64,000 nucleotides of DNA from Vermamoeba vermiformis (GCA_045837725.1 JBEWZL010000002.1:1-64000), one strand, 5' to 3'. Shown: positions 37,112 to 48,520, numbered from the stretch's first letter. Notes: a model not told the origin generated them from the sequence alone. Program-made: numbers and translations.

Positions 37112-37695
37112 CCTCGGAGCTATGCAAAAATGCATTAATTATCGGGAACTACATAATCGATTATAACTTATAGAATTGTTAACTACATTTGCTAATATTA
37201 CATTTGATTACAGCTACAAAATAATGAAATTTTCTTAACCGAAATTTATGGAATGGGTTTGCTAATTTTTAAATAATGAAAAGCTTAAAATATTATTGTG
37301 AACATATGTAAAGCTTAATTTAATTTCTTGTGATTGTAAAATAAATTTTAATTGCCAGATGAAGTTCAATTTAATTTTGTAACAAATCAGCTGCGTTATC
37401 AGTTCGGATTTGCTTTAGATTGAATGTTCATATTATATTGGTTATATGATTAAGCATATACCGCAAGCATACTCTATTCTTCCGCAAAATTTGATCAAAT
37501 ATTCAGTTTGCTGCTGGTATCACGTCAGTAGGTAACTTACCCAATTAATAGCAAAATTGACAATCCGTGGTATTGGTAGATATTTTACAAATAATTCTGC
37601 ACAAAGGCAAAACGGTCATTTTTTTGATCGAACTGTATTTTCGTTCACACGAGGAGGAACTCAACAAGACCTCAAAAGGCGATAATTTGTATAAT
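37112..37695. other. Divergent promoter region
   Basis: AT-rich gap between the RhoGAP gene (minus) and the thioesterase gene (plus). It should contain both promoters. No repeat, RNA gene or clear regulatory motif was seen. A GTG-started upstream extension of the thioesterase frame to 37567 is open but not needed. Confidence 0.5.
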
Positions 37696-38487
37696 ATGGA
37701 TCATCCTCGATATCGCAACGTCGAAAATATCAAAGACGAAACCTTGAAAGCGTTGACGATCGGATTTATTGACCTCATTCAAGACAATAAAATCTATGGG
37801 TCTGGTAAGTTCACTACGATTATATTTTATCGTTGTATAATGTGTAGAGGCCTCTACGATTTAATTAAATAATTTTTATTTTGGGATCGTCAATTGCGCG
37901 TCAGTTGATAGCCCAGCTGCAATCCTTAATTGGCAACGTATTAACAAAATATTAGATATCTGCCGTAGGCTAGTATTCGAACACATAGAAAAGGGCAGTG
38001 TCACTTTTTCGTTGAAAGTAGAGAAGGACATGTGCAATATTTATTCCACGTTTCACGGTGGTGCATACGGTTATTTAGCAGGTAGATTATAATTATAAGA
38101 ATAACACGGGACTAGGAGGCGGTCTTTCTGATTTTAATTCAAATAGATCACATCAGTACGTTAGCAATTATGAGTGCAGACAAAGAACATCGTGCAGGTG
38201 TTAGTGTTCAATTAGGCACGAGTTATATGAAGGCTATTCCGATGAACGAGAACGTCAAAATTGTCAGCACTGTACTCCGAACTGGCAAACAGTTAGCGAC
38301 AGCTGAAGTTCGATTTTATGATAAGGTACGTATTTACAACAGTTTCGAGCTTATATTTACTGCATAATTAACGCGTTAGCATGGAACAATACTTAACTTT
38401 ATTGACACTTCGTGTTTATAGGATAATGTGCTTTGTGCTGTTAGTACGCATACCAAATTCTTACCAATGCCAATGCCTAAACTGTAA
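37696..38487 (+). CDS. Hotdog-fold acyl-CoA thioesterase (ACOT13/THEM2-like)
   Basis: Exons at about 37696-37804, 37905-38091, 38147-38325 and 38422-38487 encode about 180 residues. The hotdog signature STFHGGAYGYLADHISTLAIM matches the HGG-x(n)-D-x-x-S/T pattern of the PaaI/THEM2 family, where the Asp is the catalytic base; the HGG block and the Asp are split by intron 2. The late strand pattern VKIVSTVLRTGKQLATAEVRFYDK and an ending VSTHTKFLPMP are also family-like. It likely hydrolyses medium/long acyl-CoA. The N-terminal 35 residues before the hotdog fold have an uncertain start; the ATG at 37696 is the first in frame. Confidence 0.82.
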
Positions 38488-38737
38488 TAAATATTCTAGC
38501 TAATAAAATTGTAAATTACGTGCGGATTTTCTCGATCTGATTGGATTTACAGATCTTGAATCAAACGAAAGTCGTGACAAGAATAATTGTACTTAGACTT
38601 AAGAAAGAGCGATTCCCTACGGATGTGCGTAGAAACGCGTTATTCAAAAAAGGCAAAGGTTCTCAAGACCGATTATTAGAAAGATTTGTTCGAACAGTTT
38701 GTTATTGTTTATTTCTTGTACATTATTACACTATACA

Positions 38738-41700
38738 ATGAGTGGACTAAGCTCACCTGATTTACTTGATACGTCCACCGCGTCCACTTCGACAACCCCG
38801 ACCCGAACCAAAAAGCGAAGTATGGATGCAGCACTACTGACGAGGAGAAATTCGAAATATTAATGATTTATTCACAGGAAATGGAGGAAAATTATTTACG
38901 TTCGGAAGTGGTCTGGATGGTAACGGTCGCAATTTAAAATGACTCAATTTAAAATTCCAAATTAATTAAAGAACACTATGTAAAATATATTAATAACCCT
39001 TATCATATTATAACACGGATGAATATTATAAAGCGAATCGGCAAACTTTAATTAAATACTAATTCGAAATCCGCAAGCAAGGCCCAGTGTTCTATTATTG
39101 ATTACTCTTCGGTCAGATAGTGGTTCTAATAATTATTGCATCAAATAATAGGACGTTTGGGCCATGGAGACATTAAGGATCGAAACATACCGACCCAAAT
39201 CCAGTTCGATACGCCAGAAAAATTCGTATTCATTGACGGCGGTGCTTTTCATTCAGCAGCCGTTACAAGTACGTATTATATTGCGTCACATTCATCCTAA
39301 TAATTCCGCCCTCAGAGACTGGTCAATTATGGACGTGGGGTCGAGGAATATTTGGTCAATTAGGCCACGGAGACCAAGAAAACAGAAACAAACCAAAGCT
39401 GGTAGAAACAGCTCCCGATGTTAAATTCATTCAAGTATCGTGCGGATCCGATTTTACCGTAGCTCTGTCCGGTAAGTATCGAGAGGCATGCCTTAGTCAG
39501 TTACGCTTCGTGTCTCATTACGTTCCGTAGATCAAGGCAAAGTGTACACGTGGGGCAAGGGCCGTCAAGGAGCTCTCGGCCACGGTGATAAGAACAATCA
39601 CTCGAGACCTAAACTCGTTGAGACTCTCGCAGATAAAATCATCGTGTGCGTCACTGCCGGATCCAACTTCGTCATTGCAGTTGCTGGTACGTGTTAACGC
39701 CAACCGCAATGTTTATAAGAGAACTAAGCCTGGGCCTAGGTGATGGCACGCTATGGTCGTGGGGTGAAGCAACGAAGGGACAGCTTGGTTACTATGATAA
39801 CAAAGAGGTAGAAGTGCTGCCGAAGTTGGTTAAGACCCGCGAGAAGTATAAAATAGTTTCCGCCTCAGCTGGAGATTACCACGTAATCGCACTTGGAGGT
39901 AAGGACAGAAAACGAATCAGTATACGAGGATCCATTGCGTCGTGTCGTTGAGTTTGCGAAACGCTGGATCAACGCGGCCCGCTTAGCTCAGTCGGTAGAG
40001 CGCTAGGCTTTTAACCTAGTGGTCGGGGGTTCGAGCCCCCCAGCGGGCGTATTCTTTTTTTTTTTGCTTACGCACTTCTTATTTGACATAAATATAATTA
40101 TGCACTTATTTAGAATCCTCTCACACTAATTTACTTTCGCCTTCGCGAGACGGCACAATTTTTTTATTATATTTTGTCTGCGCGGCTAAATCTGATCCGT
40201 CACTTTTGAACGTTGTTTCGAGCTTTGGTTTGTCTGACCCACTTTTCGTAGATAATGGCAAGATATACACTTGGGGTGCAGGCCAATACGGGCAGCTGGG
40301 GCACTGCAACACTGCAGATCAGATCATGCCTCGACCTGTTTTCTTCTCGCAAGAGGAAATCAAGTTCGTCAAAGTTGCTGCTAGTCCGTCACACACTATG
40401 GCCCTGACAGGTAATTCATCCTAGAATAAGCACGAAGAGCACTTACTAACGTGTGATCTGAACAGAGGAAGGCAAGTTGTACACGTGGGGCCGCAATCAG
40501 TTTGGTCAATTAGGTCACGACGACACGAAGGATCAATACTTCCCTAAGCTTGTTGATATTCAGTTTGTATATTTTGTTGATATGGCAGGTGGCTACTTCC
40601 ATACTGTCGCTATTTCAGGTACTCCAACACATCTGGATCCGCACCACTTTTTTTCAGTGTATAACATTATTTTATTGAATTTAGATGAGGGAGATATTTG
40701 GACTTGGGGCCATGGTGGTAATGGTCGATTAGGCCACGGTGGCACTGAAGATGTGAAGAGGCCAAAGCTCGTTGAATTGCCCGATGTAGATATTAAGGTA
40801 CGTGACATTTCATTGCCACATCTTTCGGTCGCTGACAACTCCGTCCAGAACGCACCTAGATTTAAGCTCGTGGCCGCAGGAGATCACCACACACTAGTCA
40901 TTACTTCAGCACGTCGAATTGTCAGTCGAGACAGGTCGAGTACAACGACTTCGAGCGGCAACAAGTTGAAGCCAGGAGGCAGCATGCGAAAAAAGATTAG
41001 CAGACAAAAGTCACTCAACGCTAGCCCGCGCCAAATATCAGTGCCGAACATCCCTAAGATCAGTCTCGACGCTGTTCGTGCGGCCAAAACTGCCGGTGAA
41101 ATGTCCGTGCCAAAAGATGCAAGTCCACGCACACCTCACAGCCCATTGAACAGTCCCATCAGCGATCAAGTGAGCATATTATAGTTATTCCTATTCATAT
41201 ACTAACGATGTGTATTAGAGCGATTCAAGGCTCGCGGAAGAGACTATCGCGCTGAAACTAGCCATGCAAAAACTCGAAGATGAGAACGGCGCGTTGAAGA
41301 AACAAATTGAAACGTTGACAGAACAATTGAAGTTCGTTAAAGACAAGCAACATATCACCGAAACGAGCAATCAGAAATTAACCGACAAAGTGACCAATTA
41401 CGAGACCCTCAATCGACTATTAAAAATCGATATTGAGAAGCATTCAAAGACGATTCAAGAGCAAAAAGAGAAATTGGAAGAAAAAGCTGTTTTGGAGGCT
41501 AAAGCAGCGGAACAAGCCAAAGAGGCCGAGGCTAAAGCAGCAGCGGAATATCTCATGTTGGTCGAGTACCAAGATGTCAAGAGGAAGTTGACACTGAGCC
41601 AACCATCGCTGACCACTGACGTTGTGTTGAAGAGTATCTGCGAGTTATTTAAAGTCTCAAAATCGGAGGAATACAATTTGGAATATTTTGACGAAGATTT

Positions 41701-41803
41701 TAGCGAGTGGGTCTTATTGGACACGATGAATGGCTTGCCGAAGAAGTTGAAGCTAAGATTATTGCCAAAAGTAGATAGGCAATCGTTGATGTACTCTTTT
41801 TAA
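38738..41803 (+). CDS. RCC1-repeat protein with coiled coil and C-terminal PB1/ubiquitin-like domain
   Basis: ATG 38738 (MSGLSSPDLLDTS). About ten short exons give seven RCC1 blades: LFTFGSGLDG-RLGHGD, LWTWGRGIFGQLGHGD, VYTWGKGRQGALGHGD, LWSWGEATKGQLGY, IYTWGAGQYGQLGH, LYTWGRNQFGQLGHDD and IWTWGHGGNGRLGHGG. A Ser/Arg-rich linker follows (SARRIVSRDRSSTTTSS), then a coiled coil at 41240-41560 and a compact end (VEYQDVKRKLTL..LKLRLLPK) resembling PB1 or Ras-binding folds. The layout suggests a GTPase exchange factor or signalling scaffold. A 51-nt in-frame GT-AG segment at 40798-40848 is probably an intron. A tRNA gene lies in intron 39899-40251. Confidence 0.85.
39977..40049 (+). tRNA. tRNA-Lys (anticodon TTT), nested in an intron
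   Basis: A 73-nt cloverleaf: acceptor stem GCCCGCT/AGCGGGC with discriminator G, D arm GCTC..GAGC, anticodon stem CTAGG/CCTAG closing loop CTTTTAA (anticodon TTT), and T stem GGGGG/CCCCC with loop TTCGAGC. A box (TAGCTCAGTCGG) and B box (GGTTCGAGCCC) are intact. A run of 11 T at 40055-40065 is a strong Pol III terminator. There is no intron. It lies on the sense strand inside an intron of the RCC1-repeat gene. Confidence 0.97.
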
Positions 41804-42124
41804 ACTCATAAACCCCTTTTTGCAAAAACATGATAATCCAAGCTTTTTAACAAAATTCAACGCTGGTCAAGTTGGTGAAGCGGTATGTTCGAACTAGATT
41901 GAAGAAATACAAATGATTAGTATTAATGGTAAAATTAAGTAATTTCCAGACGGTTATCAGGCTTATGTGAAGCGATGTGCGCTCAAATGTATTCGCCGTC
42001 TTTGGGAGATTGTATCGCAACGGGTTTATATAGCTTTATTTAAAGAAAAATATTACAACATAGGGCAATGTAATACAATGCAGTTAGATTCAATTCACAT
42101 TCGAATTCTTTCGATTCCCCGGAT
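41804..42124. other. Intergenic gap
   Basis: 321 bp between two convergent genes. It is AT-rich with no reading frame, repeat or RNA gene that I can support. Confidence 0.5.
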
Positions 42125-42313
42125 CTAAACTTCGACTTGTTGTGAATTCACTTCAATTAGCTGTTCCGTATCTTCAGGTGTCGTTAAGTATATTCTATTG
42201 ATAACGGTAGTTTCTTTTGGCTTGTCGCCACAACAGCAGTCGATGCAGACAAAACAACCACCGCAGCAACAAATGAGAAAGGCAACCACCAAAAGAATGA
42301 CTACGAGGCTCAT
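42125..42313 (-). CDS. Small Cys-rich single-pass membrane protein
   Basis: Intronless frame of 62 residues from ATG 42313. Residues 2-16 are strongly hydrophobic (SLVVILLVVAFLI) and run into a cysteine cluster, CCCGGCFVCIDCCC, suited to palmitoylation or metal binding at the membrane face. The remaining 35 residues are polar (TTPEDTEQLIEVN). It resembles in style the small CYSTM/DUF-type membrane proteins, but I cannot assign a family. The short length makes it less certain than its neighbours. Confidence 0.5.
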   Translation of the reverse strand: MSLVVILLVVAFLICCCGGCFVCIDCCCGDKPKETTVINRIYLTTPEDTEQLIEVNSQQVEV

Positions 42314-42595
42314 TGTGTTCAATTGAACGTTTGAAAAAAATGTGAAGAATGGTTTTTTAGTACTGATTTTACGGTATGATTGGAGATTTGACCGGAGATT
42401 GCCCGTAAAGTTGAAACCGGATTAAATTGTGAACTGAAGAATTTCGGAACGTTCTTAAAAACTTTTGCGCTTCAAGTTATTATGACAGGAGGTTTAGATC
42501 TCCAAAGTTGCTGAAAGCAACAAATCTGATTAATTATTGATTCGGGCACACACGCACGATTAGTTATATTGCATCAAAGAAAGGCCTGAATGAAC

Positions 42596-42885
42596 CTGCC
42601 GCTGGTAAAACTGCTTCGCCTTTTTTGCTCAATAAACCCGTTTTGGCCACACGACCCAGCCCTCCAAATCATCGTGTTTCATATTCAACTCGTTCTTTCG
42701 TTCTTTCAATCGAGGTCAATGCTTTTCAATGCCGTCCAAGTGCGCTAGACCAACCACGCCCACAACTTTTTGAGCGCCATTGCGGCTCATGTGATGCAGC
42801 GCGTTGATCATGTACAAATCTCGTTCATGAAGCGCAGTGCTTTGCTGACTTCGGGACAATTTCTGTCGAGAATTGCTGTCACGAT
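42596..42885 (-). pseudogene. Broken copy of the TraB 3' exon and 3' flank
   Basis: About 290 bp match the last exon and downstream flank of the TraB gene (46483-46780) at roughly 90% by eye, on the same strand. The region coding for ALLHERDLYMINALHHMG..VVGVVGLAHLDGIEKH is recognisable, but a 2-nt insertion (GAAGCGCAGTGC against GAAGCAGTGC) and other changes disrupt it, and the upstream exons are absent. It forms a direct repeat around the NTPase gene at 43.2-46.5 kb. Confidence 0.8.
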
Positions 42886-43040
42886 AAGATTCTTCGAGCT
42901 ACGCTCCGCATAATCCTACGAGTAATTATTTTCATATTCGAATTACTTTTTTTCCGTCTTTCTATCGATTAATTTTATCAACTGTGAGTTAGATCGTATT
43001 CATTGATCCTTACTACAATCGCCATACGCGCCACTCTATC

Positions 43041-43130
43041 GCCTTTCCTTGCCTCGAACAGGGAAGGTGCCTTGCCTTTCTCAAAGCAAGGGAAGGCGCC
43101 GTGCCTTCTTCCACCGAGAAGGGAAGGCCG
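43041..43130. repeat. Three tandem GC-rich hairpin units
   Basis: Three ~30-nt units each end in GGGAAGG and each can fold: unit 1 CCTTTCC/GGGAAGG (one G-U), unit 2 CCTTGC/GCAAGG (43070-43091) and unit 3 CCTTCT/AGAAGG (43104-43122). Arms differ between units but stay complementary. They lie in the gap (42886-43215) between the TraB fragment and the NTPase gene, which otherwise holds nothing recognised. Confidence 0.6.
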
Positions 43131-43215
43131 TATTATTTTTTGCCGGAAATCACGGGTAGCGACGAAAAATTCTGTTGAAGTTGGAAGATCATTAGACCCG
43201 CCTTTATCATTAACA

Positions 43216-46200
43216 ATGGACAGTAAAACTATAGATCAGGTTACTTATAATGAGCTGCGAATAGAAGCAAAAAAGTTAGGAATACCAGCAAATGTAAGAT
43301 ATCGCGTTACTGTGAACTTCGCAGGCATTTAATTCGTAAAATTAAATAATAGGGAAAAAAAGAGCAATTATGGACGCGCGTTTTGGAGGGTAAACGTAAG
43401 TTTTAATTTAGAATTTCGTAATTAGGTTTGGGCTTTTACTAATACTATAATATTGCTACCTATTGTTTATAATATAATATTGCTAATTTTCTTTATTGCC
43501 CAAGCATTTTGAATTGAAATATTAATATGACTCTGGCAGAACGCAAGAGAAAGGCAGAGGAAGTCCCAGAAGAAGAACCGAAGACTAAAATTGCTAAATT
43601 ATCTCACGCAAAAGACACTAATAACGAAGACATCTCGTCAGCAAATAGCCAAGAAGTTTTCGAGGTAGTACCGCGCGATCTGAAGACCAAAGATCCGGAC
43701 CAATCAGAGGTCAAAACCGTAACTCGTACCACGGGAAATAATAATGCAGCAAGCTTTCGTGAAGCCATTCAGTACTTGTTGGCCGATCCAAAACTCAGCA
43801 GTGAGTAGACCCAGTTAATTAACGAATCAAGCCATTAATATTCCGCATTTTTAGCTCAAGACACCAAGAACGCCATAAAGAAGTTGACCATCGCTATTGA
43901 GAAATCAAGCGATCTCGTATATCAACAGGGCGTGTATGGCACGTGCTTAAAGGTACCTCTGCCTTTGAGAGAAACGCTCAAGTTTGAAAACTATTTCTCC
44001 GATGATATCGTCGGCACCGAGATCTACAACCAATTCGTCAACTTCGTGCAGGGATGTCAAGTGTCAACTCTATCAAAACAAACCTTACGCCTTGGAGCCG
44101 TCGTCCAAGGTATTGCCAGAACAATAATGCCGTGGTTCCTTTAGAATTCTAATTCACATTCTCAGTGAGCGGTTACGGCAAAACGCATTTGGCTCGCGTT
44201 TATACTCGTCACAACAAAGGGATCTACATCAAATTTTCTGAACGTCAGAGCGCTAGTTCGTTCTACAAAGCGATTAATACGACGATCAATGGTCTTCAAC
44301 AAAAGTATCTGCCTGCGGATATCGATAAACGCACAGGGGAAAATTACGTTGAATTTACGGAGATGGCTGGCCGAGCAGTTGAGATATTCTTTCTCGCTGC
44401 AATAGAGCACTACATCTACTTCTATCATATGAGTACGTCTTAACACTATACATAGCACTCTCTAACAGTTTACAAACAGTTTCAGAAAACAACACAGGGA
44501 AATTGCGGAAGCGGATGTGATCAAAATGTGCGCGCTTTTGTTCGATATTGGCTTTGCCGATCTTTTTCTGCTCCGTGTTAATGACTACTGGAAGAATATT
44601 GACAACGAGACTTGGTTTACATTGTGGAAAGGCAAAGTTCGCGATTTGGCTTCAGAGTTTGGTCTACGCGCTATTTTTTGTGACGAAGTCCATGCATTGC
44701 AATCATTGTATATTGGGCACTTCTGTCACACCTCACCGCCTCCTGTTTGGAACAGCGTAAGCTATGCTCACCCGTCCAATATCTACTAACTTAACATCAA
44801 TTCGCTAGAAATTGTGCGCCGATCGTGCTGCTTACGAGCAACACATTGTAATGTACCCTGAAGACAAGAACAGCGATCGATTCCATCCAAATGTTCGCAA
44901 CGCATACAAGAGGTTGATGACACTAACTTACTTGACTGTGGCAATGTTGGAGCACATATCTGAGTTTATTCAAATTGGAGTAAGTTTTATTTAAGAATTC
45001 TTTTTTGGTCTATTCTTATGATTGTTAATGTAGTGTATATTGTTGACAACTGATCATGTGGCAATTGACTACACAAGTGAAAACTCTCTTGCAACTCGAG
45101 ATCGGGCCACTATGCGTGAGTTCACGTTCACACGCAATGTCTGTTGAAGACGCTGCCCATTACAATGAGCTAATTCAAACACATTTTGGAATTGACTTGG
45201 ACACTTACTTGCAGACATTGCCTGATTACACTAGGATCAAAGAAACTTTGGGAAATCGTGCAGTGTACTTCAACTGGGCACTCTTTGCTGTAAGAATGTT
45301 TCATAGGCTAGACTTTCTTAACTTAATTATTACAGACACTTGTTGTTGCACAATGCTCCAAGCCAACAAACTTGAATGCTAATCTTCCAGACATTTGGCA
45401 AACAGCAGAAGAGTCAGTATTGATACAAGCAAATGATTTCCTTTTGCAGATGGAATTAAAGACAGAAGATGTATGTAACCAATTAGTAGATTAGTGCATA
45501 CTAACTGCTTGCAGGCCTTTAAAAAAGTTGTATATGCTGCATTGTATCATAATGGATACCTGCCAGACAATACATTGGTGACATCAAAAGAAATTGATAT
45601 TGGTTATCTCCCAGTTATCACAGAAAAAAGCATTGGTGGAGTTACCAGATATTACTTGACAGACTACTGGATGATCAAGCAGATCTCCAATACTGCTAAT
45701 AGGTCATTGCATCTGAAGGTACTGTGCTGTGAACAATTATACATTGACTAATGGTTGTTAGGCCCTTGAGCACAGGTACCATTTGGCCAAGGCTGATGGA
45801 CCACTGGGTGAGGATTCGAGGAAATTTATCATCATGACAAACCAAGGCAAGACATTCAGCGCTCTTGCTGTCAAAGGCTCAACATTTCACCAGAACTCCA
45901 TTGCACATCAATGTCGACTGCAAGTACTGTATGCTGCTGATGCATCAGAATTTGAGTTGAGTGAGATGGATGTGCTCACTAATCCCCACAAACACTTGAA
46001 GCATCGACTGGTCAAAGTTTGTGATACTGTCTGCCCTGATGGGCTTACTATTTCTGACTCTCCAGGTGGCTCTATCATTTCAGCATGGCAATCTAAGCAT
46101 TACTTGGAACGTTTGGATGCAGTTGCCATTGAGGAGGCACTCAAGTCATTGGACCCAACTACCTTCTTTCATCCTAACTCAAGTGCTAGAGCAGAGTGGG

Positions 46201-46459
46201 ATGCAATCAGGAAGGATACAGTGTGGCATGACAAATACATTCGGGTATGAGGTTAATTGAGACCTACAGGTAATGTAGTGTTCTAATTTTTGGTGTTCAG
46301 GTAATATGGGCTACTGACTTCACTGAATCAGCAATCTCTGCAATCAATAAGTACAATGATGACAGCACACACATCAACAGACCTATTGTCTTAATGTCAC
46401 ATGAGTTACTTCCTATAGAATTTGCTCGAAATTTTGGCCTGTTGTCGTGCATTGATTAA
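43216..46459 (+). CDS. SAP-domain P-loop NTPase, Crinkler-like architecture
   Basis: About twelve exons. Exons 1-2 (43216-43293, 43353-43395) give a SAP DNA-binding motif, VTYNELRIEAKKLGIPAN joined to GKKEQLWTRVLEGK. The next exon (43540-) starts with a basic nuclear signal, QRKRKAEE. An NTPase domain follows with Walker A VSGYGKTHL (44166) and Walker B LRAIFCDEVHAL (near 44680). The C-terminal third (45515-46459) includes a SAWQSKHYLERLD segment that could be a PD-(D/E)XK nuclease Q-x-K motif, as in NTPase-nuclease Crinkler proteins; this is inference. Tiny introns include a 34-nt one near 45116-45149. The splice near 44432-44486 needs an unusual donor to keep frame. The 3' part is poorer in CpG than the 5' part. 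Confidence 0.6.
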
Positions 46460-46523
46460 TAGTGTACAATTAGTCGTTAATTTTAATGGCCTGCCACTGG
46501 AAATCTGACTCGCCTTTATGGTT

Positions 46524-48410
46524 TCAATTAACACGTTTTGGCCACACGATCCAGCCCTCCAAATCATCGTGTTTCATATTCAACTCGTTCTTTCGTTCTT
46601 TCAATCTAGTCCAATGCTTTTCAATGCCGTCCAAGTGCGCTAGACCAACCACGCCAACAACTTTTTGAGCGCCATTGCGACCCATGTGATGCAGTGCGTT
46701 GATCATGTACAAATCTCGTTCGTGAAGCAGTGCTTTGCTGACTTCGGGACAATTTCTGTCAAGAATTGCTGTTACTTTGCGCACTCGGCGTCTATTTTTC
46801 AACTTCTCGACTGCTGTTTTCAGGTGATCCCTAACAAGCAGATTAATATCTAACACGAAGTAGGTTGTTTAATAATATCGAGAAAAATCGAGAGTCTCAA
46901 GGAGCTTCGCGTTTCTGCAGGAGATCAAAAAAAGATCCTATCGAGATCAAAAAAGAAAAAGAAAGTGATTGCGTAACGTGCCTTCTGAGACATGATTCGC
47001 AGGAAAGCGCTGCAATCCTGCGAACCAATGTACGAAGTAAAAGCTGAGGCTTTAGCAGCGCTAGGCATTTTCCAGAGAAAATAAACGATGAAGCACAATT
47101 ACTTTAGCACTTTCAAGCTAGACACATAACATGCGATGCTATAGTAACTGACACTTTGGACAGGGGAGAAATTATTATGGTAGAAAATGCCCGGGCACGA
47201 AAAGTTACTAACTTTGCCGAAATTTCCGTCGGCAATTAAGTTCGTCAGACTCTGACGGTTTAAAGTAGCTAAGTGGATACCAATAATGCTTACTTTAGAT
47301 CCTCGTCGGTTGGCGGAGTATTGTTCCGCATATCCAAATCGTCTAACATCAGCTCACGCAGTTCGAGGGCTTCCGGATCCGTTGATGATTTGAGGAATCC
47401 TTTCAAAAGGGTCATAAACCCTGCCGACTGAGCCAAGCTATGCCTTGTAGCCTTAAAAAATTCATTAGAAGCAATGCGCGTACTGGAAAATTTTGATGGT
47501 CAAAAAGGTAAGGTTTGAAATTTGACTATCAAATTCTAGCGCTCTTATTTCTTACTTACAGCAACGCTCCTATCTCCTAATAGAATATTCGCGTTGATCT
47601 TTTCAGCCTCTTCCATCGCTACTGCGAATTCTTTGCCGGGTACGAAGCCTAGATCGCGCAGGTACGAATAGAACTTGCTTATTAAAGTCGTTAATAAATC
47701 TCCCGAGAAAAAGCTGCTAAATCCACTGCCTTGGTTGTGTTGAATAGGACTAAGCTGCTTGATAACGAAGTGTTTGTCTTGCAAGTGCACTTCTTGCTTA
47801 ATTTTAATGGCTCGTGCTTCATCTAATTCGACCTAGTTACAATAATAAGTCATACGTTATATATATTTATGATGCTTACCATTACGGTGTCAGGACGGAC
47901 TTTTTCAATGACCTGCTCGAAATTTAGATCCGCTCCGTACAAATTAAATTTGACTTACGTCTCGTGCTTCTTCAGCAGACTGCTCAGAAATATGCGCTGT
48001 ACCGACTATAAAGTACTAAACAAGAGTTTGGGTCAAATAGGGTGCAGATCTAGCTGTTTTTTGTCATTATGACGTCACTAAATCTTTTATGGCGCGAAGT
48101 ATGAAATGTGGGTATTTTTTAAAATAATATTCTGATGAATAGTTAACATAAGCGCTCGTCTTACCTCTGTTCCAGTGGTTGGATGTCGTAAATAAATTAT
48201 TCGACTGTCAGCACCTGGATCATTACGTTCCACGAGAAATTTAGACGGCTTATCATAGTAGTGATATCCTGAGTATTTTCTTTTTTGAGTCTGTATATTT
48301 TTTGTGTTGAGTAGAGGTGAAAACAGATTGGTCGCTTTGTTTCGTGCAGATGCAGCACGGCTCATTCGTGCCACTGACCTCCTGAGTCCTAAATTAAAGG
48401 TAGTATTCAT
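46524..48410 (-). CDS. TraB/PrgY-family protein, probably mitochondrial
   Basis: Six exons: 48410-48165, 48015-47959, a 33-nt microexon 47912-47880, 47832-47560, 47451-47294 and 46830-46524. The N-terminus (MNTTFNLGLRRSVARMSRAASARN) looks like a mitochondrial presequence. TraB signatures: YFIVGTAHISEQSAEEARDV, RPDTVMVELDEARA, NILLGDRSVA and, in the last exon, HERDLYMINAL followed by VVGVVGLAHLDGI. Human TRABD and related proteins of this family sit at mitochondria or act as metalloproteases (TIKI). The last intron (46831-47293, 463 nt) is unusually long and rich in hairpins. The last exon is the one duplicated at 42.6 kb. Confidence 0.88.
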
Positions 48411-48520
48411 CAATATATTGCTATTGGTGTTGCTGTTTCTATATAAATTAAAAAGTGGAGCCGCGAGAACGGATTTGTATTTACAGGGACTTAATTATTC
48501 TACAATTTCGATTACATTCA

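Noticed and set aside
45110-45160. Frameshift in the NTPase gene
   Set aside because: A 34-nt intron with a consensus GTGAGT donor and TTGAAG acceptor restores the frame.
47450-47560. Frame mismatch between TraB exons 4 and 5
   Set aside because: Using the TTTTTTAAG acceptor at 47452 instead of the TTCCAG further upstream gives a canonical in-frame splice.
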